Assembly: GCF_016909075.1 (NCBI RefSeq)
Contig: NZ_JAFBFC010000003.1
Location: forward strand, 372,001-436,000
Reading direction: 5' to 3'
DNA: 64,000 nt
Source: Priestia iocasae
Lineage (GTDB): Bacteria; Bacillota; Bacilli; Bacillales; Bacillaceae_H
The notes under the pieces were generated by a model, which was given only the letters and a program-made list of their open reading frames with translations, made no database searches and was not told the origin of the DNA. The first letter of the stretch is position 1; each line of letters begins with the position of its first letter. Below, piece after piece: positions 7,260 through 14,962 of the stretch. Position numbers and translations under genes: made by a program.

Positions 7260-8728
7260 TATGCAAATACTGGTGATTCTACATGAGTTGTCTTATTTAG
7301 CTTCTCAATGATATCTCGTGCTACCCATACACCACATGCACTCGCTTGCGCTAGTCCACGTGTAATCCCTGCACCGTCTCCACCTACATATAAACCTGAG
7401 ATTTCAGTTTCAAATTTATCATTTAGCTTTGGACGAGCTGAATAGAACTTGGCTTCGACTCCGTAAAATAACGTATGTTCAGACGCAAGACCTGGAGTAA
7501 CATGATTTAACGCTTCTGTCATTTCAATTAAACTCTTCATTGTGTTGTAAGGAAGAACTAATCCTAAATCACCTGGCACTGCTTCTTTTAATGTAGGCTC
7601 TAAAAATCCTTCTTTAATACGATTTTCCGTTGAACGACGACCCTTTAAAATATCTCCATACTTTTGAACAATGATGCCTCCATTTGATAATGCATTAGCA
7701 AGACCAGATACTTCATGTGCATATTCATTTGGACGATCAAACGGATCCGCAAATTTATGAGAAACTAACAGGGCAAAGTTCGTGTTTTTACTACCTAGCT
7801 TAGGATCTTTGTAAGCGTGTCCGTTTGCTAGCATAATCCCTGAATGGTTCTCAACAACTACGTGTCCTGACGGATTGCTACAGAACGTACGAACGCGAGT
7901 GCCTACTGATGTGTTAAAAATAAATTTCCCTTCATATAAATGCGTATTAATTTCTTCCATGACGACATCAGATGTTTCAACACGCACCCCGATGTCTACT
8001 TGGTTATTAATCATTCGTAAGCGACGCTTCTTTAATAATTTCGCTAACCAGACTGAACCATCACGCCCTGGAGACACTACCACTTTTTCAGCTTTTACAA
8101 CGTCTCCACTCTTCAATTCGATTCCACGAATCACATGCGTTCCTTCTACTTTTTCAGTAACAAGATCTTCTACTTCTGTTTTAAAAACCATGTCCACACG
8201 TTCTTTTAAGTATTCGTAAATGCTTTTTAAAATTTCTAAGTTCTGCTCTGTTCCTAAATGACGAACTTGTGCACGAAGTAGCTTTAATCCAGCAGCGTAG
8301 CCGCGTTTTTCAATTTCACGAACTTTATCTGTCATTGGATCGGTAATTGTATCAGTTGCTCCGTGAGCTAAATTGATTTCATCAACATATTTAATTAAAT
8401 CCACTACTTGAGACTCCGGGAGATAATCCGTCATCCATCCACCAAATTCACTCGTAATATTGAATTTGCCGTCTGAGTATGCGCCTGCTCCACCAAATCC
8501 ATTTGTGATTGAGCAAGCGGGTAGACAGCCAGCAAAATCTTTTTTACCAGCAGCGGGTGGGCATTTCTCAATTTTTTTCTGAAGAATCGGACAATTTCTT
8601 CTATAAATATCGTGTCCTTTATCTATTAATAAAACCTTCGCTTCAGGCATTTTCAATGTTAATTCATAGCAAGTAAAAATTCCGGCTGGTCCTGCACCGA
8701 CGACGATGACATCATAATTTTGTTTCAT
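7259..8728 (-). CDS. FAD-dependent oxidoreductase, COG2509 family
   Basis: The 489-aa soluble protein starts with a dinucleotide-binding beta-alpha-beta motif, VVVGAGPAG (residues 8-16), for FAD. A cysteine-rich segment follows at about residues 46-72, with the pattern CPILQKKIEKCPP then CLPAC, and then GFGGAGAYSDGK. A C-terminal GLYVGGDGAGITRGLAQA stretch closes the FAD site. These are the marks of the uncharacterised FAD-dependent dehydrogenases of COG2509. The substrate is unknown. The cysteines could bind a metal or Fe-S centre, which is inference. It is monocistronic, with GGGGGAATG before the start. Confidence 0.88.
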   Translation of the reverse strand: MKQNYDVIVVGAGPAGIFTCYELTLKMPEAKVLLIDKGHDIYRRNCPILQKKIEKCPPAAGKKDFAGCLPACSITNGFGGAGAYSDGKFNITSEFGGWMTDYLPESQVVDLIKYVDEINLAHGATDTITDPMTDKVREIEKRGYAAGLKLLRAQVRHLGTEQNLEILKSIYEYLKERVDMVFKTEVEDLVTEKVEGTHVIRGIELKSGDVVKAEKVVVSPGRDGSVWLAKLLKKRRLRMINNQVDIGVRVETSDVVMEEINTHLYEGKFIFNTSVGTRVRTFCSNPSGHVVVENHSGIMLANGHAYKDPKLGSKNTNFALLVSHKFADPFDRPNEYAHEVSGLANALSNGGIIVQKYGDILKGRRSTENRIKEGFLEPTLKEAVPGDLGLVLPYNTMKSLIEMTEALNHVTPGLASEHTLFYGVEAKFYSARPKLNDKFETEISGLYVGGDGAGITRGLAQASACGVWVARDIIEKLNKTTHVESPVFA

Positions 8729-8872
8729 TTGTACATTCCCCCGTTATGTTATTCTTCCAACATTCGGTTATTTCCTAACCCTTAGCTACTATATCAAAGT
8801 TCCAATTGTCAGTCAACAATAAATACGAACAATATTTTATACTAAACACAAAAAAGTTCGTAATTAAACTCA

Positions 8873-8924
8873 AAGAACCAGTGACATTGTGTAAATCAAT
8901 TGATTTACACGTTCACTGGTTCTT
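8873..8924 (-). terminator. Terminator overlapping the kinase stop codon
   Basis: A long hairpin forms from AAGAACCAGTGA and TCACTGGTTCTT (8873-8884 and 8913-8924), and inside it lies the perfect 22-bp palindrome 8889-8910. The upstream arm is made of the last kinase codons, so coding and terminator share bases. The downstream T-tract is interrupted. Confidence 0.75.
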
Positions 8925-10314
8925 GTACGTACGGAATGGCAATCTCTACCTTTGTTCCTACACCTAACTTACTTGAAAAGGAAATATGCCCACTATGCTG
9001 CTCAATAATTTGATAACTAATCATTAAGCCTAAGCCCGTGCCGGATGACTTTGTTGAAAAAAACGGTTCCCCTATTCGAGCGAGAGTGGCTTCATCAATT
9101 CCGCTTCCTTCATCTTCAATGGTGACAACTCCATACTCACCACGCTTTTCAAGCTTTACAGTGATCGTTCCTCTTGTCATTGACTCCAATCCATTTTGAA
9201 TAATATTAATAAATACTTGTTTTAAGGCATTTTCTTCACAGGAAACAGGTATATCTTCACTTTCCAGTAAACTAACAATCTGACAATCTTTATAACTGGC
9301 ATGGGTGGCTAATAACAACGTTACATGGCGTAAAATTTTTTGTAAACTTTTCACCTCAAACATTGTCTCTTTTTTCGGTTTAGCTAATGTTAAAAATTCT
9401 TGAATAATGGATTCCACCCTGTTTAATTCTTCAAGCATAATATCATGGTACTCTTCATTATATTCCTTTGAAGCTTTTAACAGTTGAATGAATCCCTTGA
9501 TCGCTGTCATTGGATTACGTATCTCATGAGCGACACCGGCAGCTAACTTACTAACCATCGTTAGTTTCTCAGATTTACTAGCCATTTCATCATACTTTTT
9601 CCGGTCTGTCACATCACGAATAATGTACTGAATAGCGTCATTACCTTTGAATTTTATCTTTGTTACAGATGATTCAATTGTCACAATCCCTCTTTTTGTT
9701 AAAAGTTGAACTTCTGCACGCGGCCTAACAGATATGCCACTCATAATTTTTCTCATTCGTTCATGAACAGTGTCGAAATGATCAGGGTGAATAAATTGTA
9801 AGAAAGAACGTCCAATGTACTCGTCTTTTTTGTTACCACCAAGTAGTTGAATAGCAGCAGGATTCATATATTGTATAATACCGTGCTGCGTCACGATAAA
9901 CGCGTCTTGACTTTGTTGAACAAACTGCTTATATTGCTTCATTTTCCGAATCACTTCTTCTTGCTTTTCAATATTAGAGGAATACTCCTGCCATTGTATA
10001 AGTAGTAAGGGTTCGTTAAACTCTGAATTCTGTTTCAGTAACTGAATATGTATATGAGCTGGATAAGGCCTCGACTGCTTCTTTAACAATACAAAGGTTT
10101 CTTCCTCACTTCGAACCGGTTCAATTTCTTCCTCTTGAATTTGAAAAAGCTCTTTATGTATCAGCACATTTCGCTGTTTAATCTCTTCTTTAGATAGCCG
10201 AAACAAATGGACAAGTGCATCATTTACAAACAAAACACTTCCATCGTTTTCCATAACAAGTGTAGGAGTTAAAGACAGATTAAATACTTGTTCAAATAAC
10301 GTTTCTTTTCTCAT
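8905..10314 (-). CDS. Cytoplasmic PAS-domain sensor histidine kinase (sporulation-kinase-like)
   Basis: The 469-aa protein has no membrane segment. Two PAS-like domains (about residues 5-115 and 125-240, the second with NPAAIQLLGG and a terminal IRDVTDRKK) precede a HisKA dimerisation domain with phospho-acceptor His263 in VAHEIRNPMTAIKGF. A HATPase domain follows with N-, G1- and G2-type boxes (IIQNGLES, DEGSGID, STGTGLGL-like). This layout resembles KinA/KinE-type phosphorelay kinases. No response regulator lies nearby, as expected for an orphan kinase feeding Spo0F. GGAGGTG precedes the ATG. The exact Kin orthologue cannot be assigned. Confidence 0.88.
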   Translation of the reverse strand: MRKETLFEQVFNLSLTPTLVMENDGSVLFVNDALVHLFRLSKEEIKQRNVLIHKELFQIQEEEIEPVRSEEETFVLLKKQSRPYPAHIHIQLLKQNSEFNEPLLLIQWQEYSSNIEKQEEVIRKMKQYKQFVQQSQDAFIVTQHGIIQYMNPAAIQLLGGNKKDEYIGRSFLQFIHPDHFDTVHERMRKIMSGISVRPRAEVQLLTKRGIVTIESSVTKIKFKGNDAIQYIIRDVTDRKKYDEMASKSEKLTMVSKLAAGVAHEIRNPMTAIKGFIQLLKASKEYNEEYHDIMLEELNRVESIIQEFLTLAKPKKETMFEVKSLQKILRHVTLLLATHASYKDCQIVSLLESEDIPVSCEENALKQVFINIIQNGLESMTRGTITVKLEKRGEYGVVTIEDEGSGIDEATLARIGEPFFSTKSSGTGLGLMISYQIIEQHSGHISFSSKLGVGTKVEIAIPYVQEPVNV

Positions 10315-10445
10315 ATATTCACCTCCAATTATAAATGTAGTAATTATAGTATAATATGGGAAATGTTAATTTTGTATTTTTTTTTACAATTTTCGAAATT
10401 TTTATCCTATCTTCCAAAAGTCTTCTTCTCTTTTAGCATAAGAAA

Positions 10446-10464
10446 CCCCCACTTCAGGTGGGGG
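10446..10464 (-). terminator. Terminator of the YjcZ-like gene
   Basis: CCCCCAC and GTGGGGG pair around a 5-nt loop (10446-10464). On the minus strand the stem is followed by TTTCTTAT. It lies just after the small YjcZ-type gene. Confidence 0.75.
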
Positions 10465-10480
10465 CAAACTGTTAAATGAA

Positions 10481-10636
10481 TTAACATGTATATGTGTAGC
10501 TACAACCAATGATGATTAATAAAATAAACAATACAACGATTAATGTAAATGAATTGCCAATTCCACAAGAAGGTGCAGCGTAACCTCCAACTGGTGCCAT
10601 TGGGTAACAAGAATGTTCATATCCGTAATTATACAT
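10481..10636 (-). CDS. YjcZ-family small hydrophobic (sporulation) protein
   Basis: This 51-aa protein starts MYNYGYEHSCYP and ends with a single membrane helix built on FTLIVVLFILLIIIG, which is the diagnostic YjcZ-type sequence found in many bacilli, then CSYTYTC. The ATG follows GAGGAGAG at a good distance, and a strong terminator follows the stop. In related species YjcZ proteins are small, membrane-bound and mostly made during sporulation. The precise role is unknown. Three cysteines may matter in the spore coat, which is inference. Confidence 0.85.
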   Translation of the reverse strand: MYNYGYEHSCYPMAPVGGYAAPSCGIGNSFTLIVVLFILLIIIGCSYTYTC

Positions 10637-10677
10637 CTTGATCTCTCCTCATTTGTGATATTCGTTTAGTACATTTA

Positions 10678-10705
10678 TACAGTATGTGGCTCTAGTTTGT
10701 ACCGT
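10678..10705 (-). promoter_or_regulatory. Candidate SigK-type promoter of the YjcZ-like gene
   Basis: On the minus strand CATACTGTA (10678-10686) matches the SigK -10 consensus CATAnnnTA. An AC dinucleotide lies about 17 nt upstream, as the short SigK -35 requires. The motif is weak in information, so this is only suggestive. Confidence 0.4.
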
Positions 10706-10749
10706 ATGTGCATATGCCTATTTTTTCTAACTTTCCATTTTCTCTCGTA

Positions 10750-10789
10750 AAAAAGCCAACGCACGACAAAAAGAGGATATTGGCTTTTT
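10750..10789 (-). terminator. Possible terminator after the SipW-like gene
   Basis: AAAAAGCCAA and TTGGCTTTTT are complementary but separated by a 20-nt loop. A T-run follows on the minus strand. The stem is moderate. Confidence 0.5.
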
Positions 10790-10800
10790 CTTTGTCCTAT

Positions 10801-11238
10801 TTACAGCTTCCATTTTAGATAGGTGATTAAAAACATCAAGCTTGTAGCGATAAAAAATGCGCTAATATGTGACTTTAAAACATGAACGACAGATCCAATA
10901 TAAGGTATGTGGTACATATATTTAGTGTAATGATTATGTGCCATTTCAGGGTGAAAAATGTCTTTTCTCCCTTTTACTTCATTAACATGAAGAAGAACGT
11001 AATGTGACTCATTTAACTTCTCTACAAGAATAAAGTCATGTCTCTCTAACACAAAGTTGTCACGCTTCGCTATAATAAGTGAATCTCTCTCAATGTTGTT
11101 TACCTCCTGTTCAGCTTGATAAATGCTTACTTGATAGCCAAATATAGTTGGTATCAGCGCAACAAACAGAACCGAAAAGAAAACAACATAGAGAACAAGG
11201 CTATATCGAAATAAACTAAATAGTTGATTTTTGTTCAC
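10801..11238 (-). CDS. SipW-like (ER-type signal peptidase) protein lacking the catalytic serine motif
   Basis: The 145-aa protein starts at GTG behind AGAGGTGG. It has an N-terminal membrane helix (about residues 12-32), an extracytoplasmic domain and a C-terminal helix (about 124-143). The layout follows ER-type signal peptidases such as SipW. IFGYQV (32-37) sits where the GYxxxxVxSGSMEP motif begins, LLHVNEV (82-88) takes the place of the THRI block, and HIPYIGSVVHVLKS (110-123) fits the conserved C-terminal PYxG segment. The Ser-Met of the active site is replaced by Ala42-Glu43, so the protein is probably not a peptidase. It overlaps the upstream small membrane gene by 23 bp. Family membership is my reading, not proven. 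Confidence 0.55.
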   Translation of the reverse strand: MNKNQLFSLFRYSLVLYVVFFSVLFVALIPTIFGYQVSIYQAEQEVNNIERDSLIIAKRDNFVLERHDFILVEKLNESHYVLLHVNEVKGRKDIFHPEMAHNHYTKYMYHIPYIGSVVHVLKSHISAFFIATSLMFLITYLKWKL

Positions 11239-11398
11239 TTATACCACCTCTAACAGACTCACTAGTTTCATAAGAAGATGGATATTGTTGTTCATCACGT
11301 TCAATATGAGTTGCATAAGTCGTAAAGTATACAAGAACAAGCAATAGTAAGAAACTACACAAAATACAACGAACCGTTTTCACATAAAATCCTTTCAT
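11216..11398 (-). CDS. Small single-pass membrane protein, unknown
   Basis: The 60-aa protein starts at the ATG behind AAAGGAG; an earlier in-frame start lacks a ribosome site. Residues 8-26 form one membrane helix (CILCSFLLLLVLVYF), followed by a hydrophilic, Ser/Glu-rich tail of about 33 residues that should face outside if the N-terminal lysines stay in. It has no family I recognise. The 23-bp overlap with the SipW-like gene implies co-translation, so the two may act together in the membrane. Confidence 0.6.
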   Translation of the reverse strand: MKGFYVKTVRCILCSFLLLLVLVYFTTYATHIERDEQQYPSSYETSESVRGGISEQKSTI

Positions 11399-11699
11399 AC
11401 TTCTACTCCTTTCCCTTACCAAATCTTTTCATCATCATGTAACAATGAGTTAGCGATACCTCGATTTAAAATACGATAAAGTAGCTGACAGGTGAAATAA
11501 TCTAAACCTTTGAAAAAGAATTCAAAGGACTGGCATAGCCATTTGTAAAGAGCTATTTATTATATGAATAAAAAGATCTATTGGTAGGTTGTTAGAGCTT
11601 GACTATGTAAAAGAGCGTCATAGTTTTGTTTTTACGGCATATACTTGGTTACGTATACGACTGTTTTAATGATGCTTATTTTGTAAAGGAGTTGCATGT
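11399..11699. other. Divergent intergenic region
   Basis: About 300 bp separate two divergent genes. I see no clear SigA promoter with both boxes, no RNA motif and no small gene with a ribosome site. TTGACT at about 11598 has no good -10 at the proper distance. Confidence 0.4.
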
Positions 11700-12449
11700 A
11701 TGAATTATTCACACTTTGATAAATATTTAAAAAAAGCAATGAAATACGATTTTTTATCAAATTATTATAAATACAGTGACCCTACCTTATTTATTACGTA
11801 CTATCAAAAGCATTTGCATTATATGCAAAAGGCACTTACTCCAACATCACGTAGTTATGAGGATAGAGAACAACCGATGATGCGAATTCTACACGCTTCT
11901 CCTGGAGCTTCTTCTGTCGATGTTTATCTAAACGGCCGTCGTACCATTCGAAACTTAACGTTCAAGCAAGAAACTGATTATATCCCATTAAAAGAAGAAG
12001 GGCGATACCGAATTGATATCTACCCAGCCGGTCAAACAGATAAGCCGTTATTAACAGAGGACGTTCAACTCGAAGCGAACCGAAAATACACGTCTGCAGT
12101 TGTTGGTACACCAAATGATTTGGATTTGATCCTCATCGCAGACAATAGCTCTACACCAGAAGGTGAAACAAAGGTAAGATTTATTCACCTTTCACCGAAT
12201 GCTCCTGCCGTTGACATTGCTGCAAAGAACGGAGATGTCGTGTTTTCAAACATCTCATTTAAAGAGATAACGGACTATCTAGGGTTAACACCGATGCCAC
12301 TTGATGTCGAGGTACGAGCAGCCGGCACAGATAAAGTCGTTCTTGACGTACCACCTGTTCGGTTAAGGCCAAATAGAGCTTATACCATCTACGCAGTTGG
12401 TTTACTAAACGGCAACCCACCGTTAGAAGCCTTAATTTCACAAGATTAA
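11700..12449 (+). CDS. DUF4397-domain protein
   Basis: The 249-aa protein has about 60 N-terminal residues rich in Tyr and Lys, then two DUF4397-type repeats. The first begins MRILHASPGASSVDVYLNG (about residue 60) and the second RFIHLSPNAPAVDIAAKNG (about residue 160). The shared pattern is R-[IF]-[IL]-H-x-SP-x-A-x-x-V-D. In other bacteria such repeats form beta-sandwich surface or secreted proteins, but no signal peptide is evident here, so it may stay inside or leave by another route. AAAGGAG precedes the ATG. It is monocistronic, between a divergent promoter region and a strong terminator. Confidence 0.85.
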   Translation: MNYSHFDKYLKKAMKYDFLSNYYKYSDPTLFITYYQKHLHYMQKALTPTSRSYEDREQPMMRILHASPGASSVDVYLNGRRTIRNLTFKQETDYIPLKEEGRYRIDIYPAGQTDKPLLTEDVQLEANRKYTSAVVGTPNDLDLILIADNSSTPEGETKVRFIHLSPNAPAVDIAAKNGDVVFSNISFKEITDYLGLTPMPLDVEVRAAGTDKVVLDVPPVRLRPNRAYTIYAVGLLNGNPPLEALISQD

Positions 12450-12450
12450 C

Positions 12451-12493
12451 AAAAAGAACTCACCGTCTCTTTTGGAGACGGTGAGTTCTTTTT
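12451..12493. terminator. Strong bidirectional terminator
   Basis: A perfect 19-bp stem pairs positions 12451-12469 with 12475-12493 around a TTTTG loop. A-runs and T-runs border it, so it ends both the DUF4397 gene and ypmS. Confidence 0.95.
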
Positions 12494-12498
12494 ACGTA

Positions 12499-13068
12499 TT
12501 ATTGAGTTGACACAAGCTTGACACGAATATCGTCATTCTCTAAATCAAACTTCTGTACTTTTGCACGAAAATCACTCTTTAACTCTAGTTGTTGTAAGGC
12601 GACATAGACAGATTCGTTATTCGGATCAATTTGAACATACTTAGGAAGCTTAAAATTGTTATTCACATAGCGCAGTACCGTACGTACTGGAAGCTGTAAT
12701 TTTCCTACTGATAATGTTTGCTGTTCTAATAAAATATCACCATTCTCCTGTACAACCGGCTCAAAGCTCATTTGAATATCAAGATCATTTCCAAACGCCT
12801 GAATAGTTCCATTAACTTCTACTACGTCTGTTAATCTTACTTGATAATTAAGAGGTTGATTGTTAAATTCCTTCTTTAAATATTTATCAATTAATGTATT
12901 TAAATCCTCTTTTTTTGCTAGTAGGGTTAGTTCTGCGTTGCCTTCAATTTTGGATGAATCGTTAAAATTCACATCATTAGCAGGCATAAAGATAATGCTA
13001 ACAAGGATAAGTGCTACTACTATATTCACACTCAATAATCCAATAAATAATACTTTCCATTTCTTCAT
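12499..13068 (-). CDS. ypmS: YpmS, DUF2140 membrane-anchored protein
   Basis: The 189-aa protein has an N-terminal membrane anchor (about residues 6-28) and an extracytoplasmic domain with the DUF2140 signatures LTLLAKKEDLNTLI near residue 47 and VQIDPNNESVYV near residue 145. It follows ypmR by 13 bp with AAGGAG as ribosome site, as in B. subtilis. The function is unknown. The pairing with a secreted GDSL esterase suggests work on the cell surface. Confidence 0.9.
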   Translation of the reverse strand: MKKWKVLFIGLLSVNIVVALILVSIIFMPANDVNFNDSSKIEGNAELTLLAKKEDLNTLIDKYLKKEFNNQPLNYQVRLTDVVEVNGTIQAFGNDLDIQMSFEPVVQENGDILLEQQTLSVGKLQLPVRTVLRYVNNNFKLPKYVQIDPNNESVYVALQQLELKSDFRAKVQKFDLENDDIRVKLVSTQ

Positions 13069-13081
13069 AAATCAAAACTCC

Positions 13082-13954
13082 TTAATTCTCGTTTCCTTGT
13101 TCCTCTTCCTCAACGAAGAATACACCTTCTTCAACAAGACTACCGTCATCAGTCAGCATAGGTTCTTGTCTCTTTACATAATAATTAATACGCTCTGCCA
13201 TTAATTTATATCCTTTTTTGTTCGGATGAAACTCATCTTTTGCTAATAAATTTTCCTTCGTTAAAGCAAAAATATCATCTACTTTTACATAGGAAACATT
13301 CTCATATTGAGAGGACACCCTTTCACTTGTCTCATTCCACTCTTTTACAACTGTATTAATTTCATCTACATCGTTTAATGAATGGAAAAATGGATTATAA
13401 AACCCAACTAGATAAATATGAGCATCATTGTTTAGCTCTCTCACCTTTTTAAACACTTGATGCAAGCGACTTTCATACTTCACTTGTTCTTGTTTAAACG
13501 TGTCTAATGAAATATTGTAAAAAAAGTCTCGTACCACTTTCATCATATCATTGCCGCCAATTGTAATGAAAATAATATCTGCTCTTTGAACTTTTGCAGC
13601 AATCGCTCCTTCGTTTAGGCGAGCTAATAATTGATCTGTACGATTCCCTCTTTTTCCTAAATTGTTGACACTTACATTTTCAACTGCCCGTTGTTCAGAT
13701 ATATATTTAGCCACATGTGGAACATATCCACCTTTTTTTGTTCCATCTCCTACTCCTTCTGTCAATGAATCGCCAATCGCAACCATGTTCAAATCGACTG
13801 GGAAGAAGCCTTTTGGCAATCGCTGTTTAGCAGATAATTCAACTTGCTTTTCAGTCATAGAAGTTGGTTCTTTTGCTAAAAAGGCAGGCGCAGCACATGC
13901 TGAAAGTAAAAAGACGCATATTAACATCACAAACCACTTTTTATATTTATTCAT
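13082..13954 (-). CDS. ypmR: YpmR, GDSL/SGNH-hydrolase lipoprotein
   Basis: The 290-aa protein has a lipoprotein signal ending in the lipobox LLSAC (Cys20), so it should be lipidated and face outside. Block I of the SGNH esterases is seen in VAIGDSLTEGVGD, block III in ITIGGNDMM, and block V in DEFHPNKKGYKLMAE, giving Ser, Gly/Asn and Asp/His catalytic residues. It is likely an esterase or lipase acting on lipids or cell-wall esters. It forms an operon with ypmS, and ypmQ lies upstream behind its own terminator. Confidence 0.92.
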   Translation of the reverse strand: MNKYKKWFVMLICVFLLSACAAPAFLAKEPTSMTEKQVELSAKQRLPKGFFPVDLNMVAIGDSLTEGVGDGTKKGGYVPHVAKYISEQRAVENVSVNNLGKRGNRTDQLLARLNEGAIAAKVQRADIIFITIGGNDMMKVVRDFFYNISLDTFKQEQVKYESRLHQVFKKVRELNNDAHIYLVGFYNPFFHSLNDVDEINTVVKEWNETSERVSSQYENVSYVKVDDIFALTKENLLAKDEFHPNKKGYKLMAERINYYVKRQEPMLTDDGSLVEEGVFFVEEEEQGNEN

Positions 13955-14090
13955 GCAAACACCTACTCATTTGTTTAGTTTTCTTGTTGTATTGTATTAC
14001 TTATCTTATCATAACTTGTTAAATTGAACATCCATTTATCAATGGTATAACCTAAAAGACGTGCTGTAAAAACGTGTTTTTTTATGAACA

Positions 14091-14122
14091 AAAAACCCTC
14101 ACTACTGAAAGTAAGGATTTTT
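14091..14122 (-). terminator. Terminator of ypmQ
   Basis: CCTTACT and AGTGAGG form a 7-bp stem with one wobble, flanked by A and T runs that lengthen it. It lies between ypmQ and ypmR. Confidence 0.65.
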
Positions 14123-14134
14123 CCATCAGGTTTC

Positions 14135-14722
14135 TTATTTTTGAAGGGTTTTAATATGTTCAATGATTTCTTCATAAGGTGTATCAGATACTCCACTATA
14201 GTCCTTTACTACTTTCCCTTCTTGATCAACTAAATAGAAGCTTGTTTGATGAATCACTTGATCTTCATCCTTTGGCTTTTGCACAATCGTTTTAAAATTA
14301 TCAAGTGCAAATTCTTGAATTTCATCCTGCTTATAGCCAGTTAAAAAATCCCATTTTGATAAATCTGTATTGAATTGAGAGGCAAACTCTTTTAACCGCT
14401 CTGGGGAATCCACTTCAGGATCTACACTAAACGATACAAATCGAACATCTAATCCTTCTTCTTCGGCCATCTTTTGAAGCTTTGCCATGTTCGCTGTCAT
14501 TGGAGGACAAACCGTTTCACAATTTGTAAAGATAAAATCGGCTACCCAAATATCTCCCTTTAAACTTTCTTTACTAACCGTGTCTCCTTCTTGATTCACA
14601 TATGAAAAGTCATCTAGCTCCCAATCTAATCGATCCGGAATATCGGAATTACATGCGGTTAAAGCTACTAATAATAAAATCATCATTCCTGCTAAAAATT
14701 GCTTATTGTGTTTTCGGATCAT
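14135..14722 (-). CDS. ypmQ: YpmQ, SCO1/SenC-family lipoprotein
   Basis: The 195-aa protein begins with a lipoprotein signal (lipobox LTAC, Cys24) and has a thioredoxin-like SCO fold. The copper-binding CxxxC motif is FTNCETVCPPM, and a distal conserved His lies in DQVIHQTSFYLVD. SCO proteins deliver copper or reduce cysteines in the CuA site of cytochrome c oxidase. It is a second SCO-like protein type in bacilli, and its exact partner oxidase cannot be read here. GGGAG precedes the ATG. Confidence 0.9.
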   Translation of the reverse strand: MIRKHNKQFLAGMMILLLVALTACNSDIPDRLDWELDDFSYVNQEGDTVSKESLKGDIWVADFIFTNCETVCPPMTANMAKLQKMAEEEGLDVRFVSFSVDPEVDSPERLKEFASQFNTDLSKWDFLTGYKQDEIQEFALDNFKTIVQKPKDEDQVIHQTSFYLVDQEGKVVKDYSGVSDTPYEEIIEHIKTLQK

Positions 14723-14962
14723 GTTGTTACTCCCTTATATTGGCCATTTTTTCTCTTACAGAAAACGGTCGATAAAAAGTAGTAAGGGTTTTCATTCCTT
14801 GCTTTGTTATGTATGTTTTCCCTATACTATGTATCTTTCTACAAATAAAGTGTTTTTAGTCGCCGCTTTCTTCTCTTATTTTAGCAAACTATGTTACAGG
14901 TGAAAAGAATAAGCAACTTTTTCATTAATTGTTCACATATGTATATCACTTAATAAAAGAGA

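Noticed and set aside
13975..14196. Open frame of 73 codons in the ypmR-ypmQ gap
   Set aside because: It overlaps the 3' end of ypmQ in another frame and its terminator, and no ribosome site is seen.
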